Source: JANRKG01 sp033763635 (GTDB lineage Bacteria; Cyanobacteriota; Cyanobacteriia; GCF-001939115). From it: a stretch of DNA of 9,777 nt. The stretch is from contig JANRKG010000324.1 of assembly GCA_033763635.1 (NCBI GenBank), positions 1 to 9,777 of the forward strand. Reading direction: 5' to 3'. Below, in pieces: positions 1-4,940 of the stretch (the first letter of the stretch is position 1; each line of letters starts with the position of its first letter). A program made the position numbers and the translations under genes. The notes beneath the pieces were generated by a model. It searched no databases. It was given only the letters and a program-made list of their open reading frames with translations, and was not told where the DNA came from.

Positions 1-18
1 TTCAAGGTTTACCTTTAT

Positions 19-137
19 TCCTGGTGTCTATGGCGTGATGGTCCCACTCTGATTCCATCCCGAACTCAGTTGTGAAACGTTACAGCGGCAACGATAGTTG
101 GACGGCAGCGTCCTGCAACAATCGCTCGATGCCAGGG
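19..137 (+). rRNA. rrf: 5S ribosomal RNA
   Basis: This is 5S rRNA of the large ribosomal subunit, last gene of an rRNA operon whose 23S gene must lie left of the window. The 5' end CCTGGTGTCTATGGCG pairs with GCCAGG near 131-136 to form the closing helix I. The universally conserved loop CCATCCCGAACTCAG lies at about 55-70. The segment GTTGGACG...CGTCCTGCAAC at about 98-120 folds into the helix IV/V arm. The length of about 119 nt is normal. Ends are inferred from the terminal helix and may be off by a base or two. Bases 1-18 are the 23S-5S spacer. Confidence 0.95.
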
Positions 138-150
138 TAATTTTAAAGAA

Positions 151-187
151 AAGGGAGTGTTGATTCAGTTCAGCACTCCTTTTTTAT
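151..187 (+). terminator. Rho-independent terminator of the rRNA operon, possibly bidirectional
   Basis: An 11-bp stem pairs 153-163 (GGGAGTGTTGA) with 170-180, with two G-U pairs and a 6-nt loop (TTCAGT), and is followed by a run of six T from 180. It lies 15 nt after the 5S gene and ends at the stop codon of the converging minus-strand gene. On the minus strand the same hairpin is followed by TTTTCTTT, so it probably also stops transcription of that gene. Confidence 0.9.
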
Positions 188-1162
188 TTAGTTGGGCAGT
201 AATCCTTTGCTATTCAGCCATTCTTGGTTAAATAGCCGAGATTGATAGCGAGCGCCTCCATCGCACAGGACCGTTACGATCGTACGGCCTGGGCCTAGTT
301 TCTTGGCGATCGCAACCGCAGCCCCCACATTAATGCCGACGGAACCGCCCATAAAGAGGCCATCTTTCTGAAGTAATTGATAGATCACTCGAATGCATTC
401 CTGATCAGTCACTTGAATCGCATCATCGATGGGAACGTCCTGCATATTGGCTGTCACCCGACTGTTACCAATTCCTTCAGTAATTGAGTTTCCTTCGATC
501 TTGATTTCACCTGTTTTTGCGTAGCTGTAAAGACCGCTCCCCAATGGATCGGCTAGAATGCACTGAACTTCAGGGTTCTTTTCCTTTAAGTACAAAGCCA
601 CTCCGGCATAGGTGCCTCCTGTTCCCGTCGCCGCAACCCAGGCATCGACTTTTCCATCGGTTTGCTGCCAGATTTCTGGACCTGTTGTTTCGTAATGGGC
701 TTGTCGATTTGCCAGATTATCAAACTGATTGGCCCAAATTGCATTTTCCATCTCTTGCGCGAGACGGCCTGATAATCTTACATAGTTGTTCGGGTCTTTA
801 TAGGGAACGGCTGGAACCGTTCGCACTTCAGCACCCAAAGTTTTCAACGCCTCAATCTTTTCCTGGGATTGAGTATTCGGGATCACAATGAGGCATTTGT
901 AGCCCTTCGCATTACAAATATGGGCTAACCCAATGCCTGTATTACCTGCGGTGCCTTCGACAACCGTTCCACCTGGTTGTAATAAACCCTTTGCTTCCGC
1001 CTCTTGAATGATATAGAGAGCGGCTCTATCTTTGACAGAACCGCCAGGATTGAGAAATTCTGCTTTTCCAAGAATCTCGCAGCCTGTTTCATCGCTGAAA
1101 CTATTCAAGCGTATTAATGGTGTATTCCCAATTGCGCCTACAAACCCAGCTTTAATATCCAT
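188..1162 (-). CDS. Cysteine synthase family protein (PLP-dependent, fold type II)
   Basis: A 324-aa pyridoxal-phosphate enzyme of the cysteine synthase / cystathionine beta-synthase family, which replaces the acetyl or phosphate group of an activated serine with sulfide to give cysteine. Visible motifs: GNTPL (12-16); NPGGSVKDRAA with the PLP-binding lysine K44; TAGNTG (71-76), where asparagine contacts the cofactor; the phosphate-binding loop GTGGT (180-184); EGIG (229-232); and GGSVGIN (272-278) in the pyridine-contact region. The motif reads EGTAGNTG instead of the EPTSGNTG of classical CysK/CysM, so this is a divergent branch and the symbol cysK is not assigned. Full length. The ATG start has only a distant purine-rich stretch (TAGGAGC, 17 nt upstream). 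It follows the peroxiredoxin terminator on the same strand and converges on the 5S gene. The exact sulfur donor or acceptor cannot be read from sequence. Confidence 0.88.
   Translation of the reverse strand: MDIKAGFVGAIGNTPLIRLNSFSDETGCEILGKAEFLNPGGSVKDRAALYIIQEAEAKGLLQPGGTVVEGTAGNTGIGLAHICNAKGYKCLIVIPNTQSQEKIEALKTLGAEVRTVPAVPYKDPNNYVRLSGRLAQEMENAIWANQFDNLANRQAHYETTGPEIWQQTDGKVDAWVAATGTGGTYAGVALYLKEKNPEVQCILADPLGSGLYSYAKTGEIKIEGNSITEGIGNSRVTANMQDVPIDDAIQVTDQECIRVIYQLLQKDGLFMGGSVGINVGAAVAIAKKLGPGRTIVTVLCDGGARYQSRLFNQEWLNSKGLLPN
306..313. repeat. HIP1 octamer
   Basis: GCGATCGC, the highly iterated palindrome of many cyanobacterial genomes, within the cysteine-synthase-like gene. Confidence 0.85.
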
Positions 1163-1212
1163 GCCAACGTTCCAATATGCTCCTAACTTGATCCTATCGA
1201 GTTCTTGCGTCC

Positions 1213-1243
1213 AAAAAAATAGCGCGGGCTTTGTTCCCGCGCT
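1213..1243 (-). terminator. Rho-independent terminator after the peroxiredoxin gene
   Basis: A perfect 8-bp GC-rich stem pairs AGCGCGGG (1221-1228) with CCCGCGCT (1236-1243) around a 7-nt loop. Read on the minus strand it is followed by A then seven T. It lies 20 nt after the peroxiredoxin stop and about 50 nt before the next gene on the same strand, so the two are probably separate transcription units or linked only by read-through. Confidence 0.9.
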
Positions 1244-1263
1244 GTAGAAGCAAAGCGATCGAA

Positions 1264-1899
1264 TTACTTATTCGGCTGAGGGGTCATTCTCAGGTAGGGC
1301 TTGACTTCTGTAACCCCTTTCGGGAACTTCTGTCTTGCCTCTTCTGTAGGAATCGAGGGAACGACGACGCAATCTTCCCCATCTTGCCAGTTGGCAGGAG
1401 TGGCAACGCTGTAGTTGTCTGTCAGTTGCAGGGAATCAATCACCCGCAAAATCTCATCGAAATTCCGACCTGTGCTTGGGGGATAGGTGATCGTCAGACG
1501 AAGTTTCCGCTGGGGATCAATGACAAATACGCTTCGAACGGTAACCTTGGCATTAGCATTGGGATGGATCATGCCATATAGGTCGGACACAGACTTGTCA
1601 GCATCCGCGATGATGGGGTAGTTAAGCGTTGTATTTTGGGTTTCGTTGATATCCCCAATCCACCCCTTATGGGACTCAACATCATCGACACTGAGAGCGA
1701 TCACCTTAACGTTGCGCTTGTCAAATTCGGGCTTCAGTTTCGCGACTTCACCTAATTCAGTTGTACAAACCGGAGTGTAGTCCGCAGGGTGGGAGAAAAG
1801 AACAACCCAGCTATCGCCTGCCCAATCGTAAAAGTTGATGTTCCCCTCACTGGTCGCCTGGGTAAAGTTGGGAACTGTATCGCCAAGTTGAAGAACCAT
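1264..1899 (-). CDS. 1-Cys peroxiredoxin (Prx6 subfamily)
   Basis: A 211-aa thiol peroxidase that reduces hydrogen peroxide and organic hydroperoxides through a peroxidatic cysteine. The signature PADYTPVCTTE gives P38, T42 and C45, and R122 in VRSVFVID completes the active site. The C-terminal domain (TPANWQDGEDC, then FPKG and YLRMTPQP) is the extended one typical of Prx6/1-Cys enzymes rather than 2-Cys AhpC. Another cysteine, C177, sits in GEDCVVVP, but the VCP resolving motif of 2-Cys enzymes is absent. The start is placed at ATG 1899. An in-frame TTG at 1905 would add two residues, but AGGA at 1908-1911 lies 8 nt before the ATG. The leader upstream is long and structured. No signal peptide, so cytosolic. 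Confidence 0.95.
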   Translation of the reverse strand: MVLQLGDTVPNFTQATSEGNINFYDWAGDSWVVLFSHPADYTPVCTTELGEVAKLKPEFDKRNVKVIALSVDDVESHKGWIGDINETQNTTLNYPIIADADKSVSDLYGMIHPNANAKVTVRSVFVIDPQRKLRLTITYPPSTGRNFDEILRVIDSLQLTDNYSVATPANWQDGEDCVVVPSIPTEEARQKFPKGVTEVKPYLRMTPQPNK

Positions 1900-1907
1900 A
1901 ACCAATT

Positions 1908-1911
1908 TCCT
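1908..1911 (-). promoter_or_regulatory. Ribosome binding site that sets the peroxiredoxin start
   Basis: AGGA on the minus strand, 8 nt before ATG 1899. It would sit only 2 nt before the alternative TTG at 1905, so it favours the ATG. Confidence 0.7.
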
Positions 1912-1933
1912 GTGATTTTAAGAGATGCTGTTC

Positions 1934-1960
1934 AGGTAGTGCGAAGGCGTTCCTACCTTC
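1934..1960 (-). other. Mutually exclusive small hairpins in the peroxiredoxin leader
   Basis: AGGTAG (1934-1939) can pair with CTACCT (1953-1958), and GAAGG (1943-1947) can pair with CCTTC (1956-1960). The two stems share bases 1956-1958, so only one can form at a time. Both lie about 35-60 nt before the peroxiredoxin start in the probable leader RNA. The stems are short and may be chance. Confidence 0.3.
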
Positions 1961-1986
1961 TAACAAACCACTCTGATCATGCCATA

Positions 1987-2012
1987 AAACCCCGGTAGTC
2001 CGAGCGGGGTTT
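1987..2012. terminator. Terminator-like hairpin upstream of the peroxiredoxin gene
   Basis: An 8-bp perfect stem pairs AAACCCCG (1987-1994) with CGGGGTTT (2005-2012) around a 10-nt loop. The AAACCCC...GGGGTTT shape is common in intrinsic terminators. On the minus strand it reads on into TTTTATGG, and on the plus strand into TTTAGATCTTTT, so neither U-tract is strong. It ends no visible gene on either strand. It may be an attenuator or leader structure of the peroxiredoxin mRNA. Direction and function are uncertain. Confidence 0.45.
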
Positions 2013-2018
2013 AGATCT

Positions 2019-2042
2019 TTTACTGTTTTTACAAACTGTAAA
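2019..2042. promoter_or_regulatory. Inverted repeat, candidate operator for the peroxiredoxin promoter
   Basis: TTTACTGTTT (2019-2028) and AAACTGTAAA (2033-2042) form a 10-bp inverted repeat with one mismatch and a 4-bp centre, the size of a dimeric repressor site. On the minus strand a weak promoter candidate overlaps it: TTGATT (2052-2057), a 17-bp spacer, then TGTAAA (2029-2034), each matching 4 of 6 consensus bases. Binding by a redox or metal regulator would suit a peroxidase gene but is only inference. Confidence 0.35.
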
Positions 2043-2117
2043 GTAATTGCAATCAAGTCGAGTTGCGCTCAAATGCTATTCAGCTTGACTTCATGGAGCC
2101 TTTTGTGATCATTAAAA

Positions 2118-2140
2118 TTCATCAAATTAATCTTGATGAA
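2118..2140. repeat. Inverted repeat, possible operator
   Basis: TTCATCAA (2118-2125) and TTGATGAA (2133-2140) are perfect 8-bp inverted arms with a 7-bp A/T-rich centre. It lies 132 bp before the start at 2273 and could act on either divergent gene. It has no following T-run, so a protein site is likelier than a terminator. Confidence 0.3.
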
Positions 2141-2198
2141 ATTGAAATTACTTCTTATGGTGCAGGAAGGGTATTTCCCGAAACAGTAAGGTAAGGGT

Positions 2199-2263
2199 AG
2201 CATTCTGCATCGCTATACATTGGAGAATGCTCTCTAAAAGGTCATTTAAGCTAGAGACTTTTT
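2199..2263 (+). other. Adjacent and competing stem-loops before the gene at 2273
   Basis: AGCATTCT (2199-2206) pairs perfectly with AGAATGCT (2224-2231). Next to it TCTCTA (2231-2236) can pair with TAGAGA (2252-2257). Alternatively, AAAAGGTC (2236-2243) can pair with GACTTTTT (2256-2263), including one G-U pair. The last two exclude each other. The final arm runs into CTTTTTCTTATTTTC directly before the start codon. This would be leader RNA if transcription starts upstream of 2199, but a TATACA at 2214-2219 could instead be a -10 element. Confidence 0.3.
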
Positions 2264-2272
2264 CTTATTTTC

Positions 2273-2614
2273 ATGGCTGTAATCTTCGAAGTCCTGAAAC
2301 TTTCACTTCAGGCAATTCAACCCTATTTGGTTCCCCTTTGTTTTGTCGCTGCCTGGGCCTTAATTATTCTCGTTGTTTGGACGACGATCGCCTCGTTGCG
2401 AGATAGTTTAAGCAGCGCCAAGAAAATGCACCAAGTTCCCTGTGCGAACTGCAAGTTTTTTACACGGGACTATCACCTCAAGTGTACCGTCCATCCATCC
2501 GATGCCCTTTCAGAAGTGGCAATCAATTGCCCAGACTATGATCCCATAACGCACCCTTATACAGCGGCGGATGCTGCTAAATTCAGCCTATCCGTTAACC
2601 GGAGAAGTCGTTAA
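2273..2614 (+). CDS. Conserved-type small membrane protein with four-cysteine motif, function unknown
   Basis: A 113-aa protein. An amphipathic N-terminus is followed by one hydrophobic membrane segment at about 16-38 (PYLVPLCFVAAWALIILVVW), a basic stretch around 42-54, and then a soluble domain with C57xxC60, C71, H74 and C86 (PCANCKFF, LKCTVHP, INCPDY). Four cysteines in this spacing suggest a zinc or Fe-S site or redox thiols on the cytoplasmic side, by the positive-inside rule. I recall similar CANC...LKCTVHP proteins only as cyanobacterial hypotheticals and give no function. The ATG has no Shine-Dalgarno sequence, only T-rich sequence before it, which is not rare in cyanobacteria. It is the first gene of a four-gene cluster, 29 nt before the cupin gene. 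Confidence 0.8.
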   Translation: MAVIFEVLKLSLQAIQPYLVPLCFVAAWALIILVVWTTIASLRDSLSSAKKMHQVPCANCKFFTRDYHLKCTVHPSDALSEVAINCPDYDPITHPYTAADAAKFSLSVNRRSR

Positions 2615-2643
2615 AGTGGGAAAAGCGTAAAAGCCTCTCACGT

Positions 2644-3012
2644 ATGTTTGTACAAAAACTAGCTGAATGTCCTGAATTTATTGCTGGGGACGGAACTCAA
2701 TTACGGGAATTATTACATCCCGACAAGCAGCCCCTAGAACTGCGGTATAGCCTTGCCCATGCGATCGTCCCAGTTGGGCAAACCTCCATCCCACATTCTC
2801 TAACGACTTCTGAGGTCTATTACATTCTCCAGGGTCAGGGAGAAATGCATATTGACAAGGATGTACAAACGGTGGAACCGGGAGATGCTATCTATATTCC
2901 TCCTAATGCAAAACAATATATTCGTAACTCTGGACAGGAACCGTTAGTTTTCATCTGCATTGTTGATCCAGCGTGGCGGAAAGAAGATGAAACGGTTTAC
3001 GAAGCGCATTAA
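2644..3012 (+). CDS. Single-domain cupin protein
   Basis: A 122-aa protein with one cupin beta-barrel. Motif 1 is GQTSIPHSLTTSEVYYILQG (45-64): it keeps H51, E57 and the glycines, but the second histidine of HxH is L53. Motif 2 is GDAIYIPPNAKQYIRN (80-95), where the usual histidine ligand is Q91 and N95 is kept. A metal site would have to be built from H51, E57 and Q91, so metal use and catalysis are open. Cupins of this size range from sugar isomerases and dioxygenases to simple binding proteins, and the substrate cannot be inferred. Cytosolic (no signal peptide). Its last 26 nt overlap the next gene, which argues for co-transcription and translational coupling. Confidence 0.88.
   Translation: MFVQKLAECPEFIAGDGTQLRELLHPDKQPLELRYSLAHAIVPVGQTSIPHSLTTSEVYYILQGQGEMHIDKDVQTVEPGDAIYIPPNAKQYIRNSGQEPLVFICIVDPAWRKEDETVYEAH
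2978..2983 (+). promoter_or_regulatory. Ribosome binding site inside the cupin gene, sets the ChaN-like start
   Basis: GGAAAG within the 3' end of the cupin gene, with its GGA 6 nt before ATG 2987. It supports that ATG over the upstream in-frame TTG at 2960. Confidence 0.6.
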
Positions 3013-3871
3013 GTTTAAGGTCTGGAGCTTGGTATTGGCATTTTGCCTGGTTTGGTCTCCTCCGGCCCAGGCTCAGGTTGTAATGAATGTGAATCAACAA
3101 CGGTCTGAAACCCTTGAACAACTCTTGCAAACCTTAGCAAAGGCCAGAGTAGTTTATCTGGGGGAGATTCACGATCGCGCCGAAGATCATCAGATTCAAC
3201 TTGTCATCATTCAAGCCTTGCATCAAGCGAATCCAAAGCTGGTGATTGGAATGGAGATGTTTCAGAAACCCTGTCAATCGGTCCTCGATCGCTACCTGGC
3301 AGGGGAGATTTCAGAAGCCGAACTGCGGGAGCAGAGCGAGTATGACACTCGCTGGGGGCATCCATGGGAGTATTATGCTCCGATTTTGCGATTCGCTCGT
3401 GATCAGGGTCTTCCGGTCGTGGCCTTGAATACACCAACGGAAGTGACTCGCCAGGTTGCCCGGAATGGGTTAGAGAGTTTGACCCCTGCGGATCAACGAT
3501 GGATTCCACCCCTTGCGGAAATTCGCACCGATAACTCAGAGTATCGCCAGTGGGTGCAAGAGGTGTATTTGGGAATTGCACAACACCAAATGAGTAGTCG
3601 GGGGTTCGATCGCTTCTTTCAAGCTCAAGTGTTGTGGGATGAAACGATGGCAGAAGGGATTACCCAAATTGTTAAACAGAAACCCGATCGCCAAATTATT
3701 GTGCTGGCAGGGCAGATGCATATTGCCTATGGATATGGCATTCCCGATCGGGTTGCTCGACGTATGGGAGTGCGTCTCATCCAACAACGGTTAGTTTTGA
3801 TCAATCCTCCTGAAGAGAGTAGACAAAGTTCTTCACGATCGATAGCGGATTACTTGTGGATTTCCGATTAA
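2987..3871 (+). CDS. Exported ChaN-family (haem-binding, iron-regulated type) protein
   Basis: A 294-aa protein of the ChaN family (Pfam Cofac_haem_bdg), whose characterised member in Campylobacter binds haem pairs and is linked to iron uptake. Visible motifs: VVYLGEIHD (56-63, with G59 E60 H62 D63), GMEMFQ (88-93), WGHPWEYYAPILRFAR (123-138), ALNTPTE (146-152), QVLWDETMA (214-222) and LAGQMHIAYGYGIPDR (240-255, with H245). The N-terminus is a signal peptide: basic KRFTKRIKFK, hydrophobic 12-24, and likely cleavage after AQA (27-29). C20 follows A-F and does not make a good lipobox, so a soluble periplasmic or lumenal protein is favoured over a lipoprotein. The frame is open back to TTG 2960, but ATG 2987 has the better ribosome site and gives a proper signal peptide. 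Confidence 0.88.
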   Translation: MKRFTKRIKFKVWSLVLAFCLVWSPPAQAQVVMNVNQQRSETLEQLLQTLAKARVVYLGEIHDRAEDHQIQLVIIQALHQANPKLVIGMEMFQKPCQSVLDRYLAGEISEAELREQSEYDTRWGHPWEYYAPILRFARDQGLPVVALNTPTEVTRQVARNGLESLTPADQRWIPPLAEIRTDNSEYRQWVQEVYLGIAQHQMSSRGFDRFFQAQVLWDETMAEGITQIVKQKPDRQIIVLAGQMHIAYGYGIPDRVARRMGVRLIQQRLVLINPPEESRQSSSRSIADYLWISD

Positions 3872-3909
3872 GTGGGCTAGGGTGGTGAATCATAGCCACG
3901 ATTCAGTCT

Positions 3910-4872
3910 ATGCCAATCCTCCTCTCAGCGCTGATTATTGCCTTTCCGACCTATTTCTATGCCTGGTTAGTGCGACGGATCGATCGCTTTGAAAAAGAAC
4001 CGCCTCTCTACCTATTTCTAGCCTTTCTGTGGGGCGCTCTCCCTGCGGTCATCGTGGCTCTGATTGCTCAGATCATTTTGGCGATCCCCACGACGGTATT
4101 CTTTGGTGACAATACCTTGAGTGGTCAGTTTGTCAGTACAGCCATTACAGCCCCGGTCACCGAAGAAATCCTCAAAGGACTTGCCGTTGCCATTATTTAC
4201 TTCACACGGCGGAAAGAATTTGATGGTTGGGTTGACGGTGTTGTGTATGGTGCGATGGCAGGCTTTGGATTTGCCTACGTTGAGAACATTCTTTACCTGA
4301 TGGGACCTACCACCTTTGAAGGTTGGGTGGGATTATTTTTTGCAAGGGTAATTTTATTGGGATTTATGCATGGGTTCTGGACCGCCCTAATTGGCATTGG
4401 GTTTGGGCTGGCCCGCCACATGCGAAATCCGTTTACGAAGAGTGGGGTAATTGCCACCGGGCTGATTTTGGCGATCGCTGCCCATTTAATCCATAACGGT
4501 TCTCTGGTGTTGGCTGAAGCGAGTGGAGGGTTGTCGATCCTGGTGGCGCTTGCGAACTATGGTTTCTTGATCCTGTTGTTTCTGGTGCTGGGGGTGGTTG
4601 CAGCGGCGAACGATCGCAAGATGATGAAAAAATATCTGGCGGATGAAGTGCCAGACGTGATTTCTCCCGCTGATTATGCCAGTTTATGTAATACCAAGGC
4701 CAATGCTCTCTCCCGTTTTCGGATGGCTCCTCAGGAAAAACGAGCGTTTATCCAGGCTGCGGCGGAACTGGCTCAGAAAAAATTCCAGCTTCTCAAGATG
4801 GGAGATGAAGAAGGGAATCGTACTGAGATTGCCCGGATGCGTCAAGAGTTGAGAAAACTCCGTCGCGTGTGA
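3910..4872 (+). CDS. PrsW family intramembrane metalloprotease
   Basis: A 320-aa polytopic membrane protein of the PrsW family (CPBP/Abi-related glutamic or metallo-type proteases; PrsW of Bacillus subtilis cleaves an anti-sigma factor). About seven to eight hydrophobic segments lie between residues 1 and 232. The family motifs sit in order: EE-x2-K (E85, E86, K89), FAYVENILY (121-129, with E125 N126), HGFWTALIG (154-162, with H154) and AAHLIHN (190-196, with H192 N196). RRIDRFEKEPP after the first TM is also typical. Residues from about 234 form a charged helical cytoplasmic tail ending in RRV. It lies 38 nt after the ChaN-like gene, with no clear ribosome site at the ATG. The substrate is unknown; no sigma or anti-sigma gene is adjacent. 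Confidence 0.9.
   Translation: MPILLSALIIAFPTYFYAWLVRRIDRFEKEPPLYLFLAFLWGALPAVIVALIAQIILAIPTTVFFGDNTLSGQFVSTAITAPVTEEILKGLAVAIIYFTRRKEFDGWVDGVVYGAMAGFGFAYVENILYLMGPTTFEGWVGLFFARVILLGFMHGFWTALIGIGFGLARHMRNPFTKSGVIATGLILAIAAHLIHNGSLVLAEASGGLSILVALANYGFLILLFLVLGVVAAANDRKMMKKYLADEVPDVISPADYASLCNTKANALSRFRMAPQEKRAFIQAAAELAQKKFQLLKMGDEEGNRTEIARMRQELRKLRRV
4471..4478. repeat. HIP1 octamer
   Basis: GCGATCGC within the PrsW-family gene, encoding part of ILAIAAH. Confidence 0.85.
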
Positions 4873-4940
4873 AGGGCAAAGTATCTGAGCAACCCGATCG
4901 ATTTCTCAGAGTTGTTGCTAACGAACATAATAGAGCAATC
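4873..4940. other. Convergent gene end with weak alternative hairpins
   Basis: The plus cluster and the minus phosphatase gene end 68 nt apart. TCTGAG (4884-4889) can pair with CTCAGA (4905-4910), or AGCAAC (4888-4893) with GTTGCT (4914-4919), but not both. Neither is followed by a T-run, so no standard terminator is visible on either strand. Confidence 0.35.

Larger units (their letters stand above)
1900..2272. other. Divergent intergenic region with several inverted repeats, no gene
   Basis: This 373-bp stretch separates the minus-strand peroxiredoxin from the plus-strand gene at 2273. I see no credible coding sequence: the one 69-codon frame crossing it on the minus strand overlaps the peroxiredoxin start in another frame and has no family character. 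It holds, left to right, alternative small hairpins (1934-1960), a GC-rich hairpin (1987-2012), an A/T-rich inverted repeat (2019-2042), a second inverted repeat (2118-2140) and two adjacent stem-loop candidates (2199-2263). Promoters for both flanking genes must lie here. It does not match a riboswitch or small RNA that I recognise. Confidence 0.8.

Noticed and set aside
517..891. A 124-codon plus-strand frame opposite the cysteine-synthase-like gene
   Set aside because: The minus-strand frame has intact PLP enzyme motifs; this one has none and no ribosome site.
1163..1212. A promoter just before the cysteine-synthase-like gene
   Set aside because: TTGGAC and TAGGAT are present on the minus strand but only 12 bp apart, too close for a sigma-70 promoter.
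1900..1905. TTG at 1905 as start of the peroxiredoxin
   Set aside because: AGGA at 1908-1911 is only 2 nt before it but 8 nt before ATG 1899, and the ATG gives the usual N-terminus of the family.
1847..2056. A 69-codon minus-strand frame across the peroxiredoxin leader
   Set aside because: It overlaps the peroxiredoxin start in another frame, has no ribosome site or family features, and runs through the hairpins of the leader.
2085..2118. TTGACT ... TAAAAT as a promoter for the gene at 2273
   Set aside because: The two hexamers are 22 bp apart, outside the usable spacing range.
3207..3581. A 124-codon open frame on the minus strand inside the ChaN-like gene
   Set aside because: It lies entirely within a well supported gene on the other strand and its translation is low-complexity and unlike any family.
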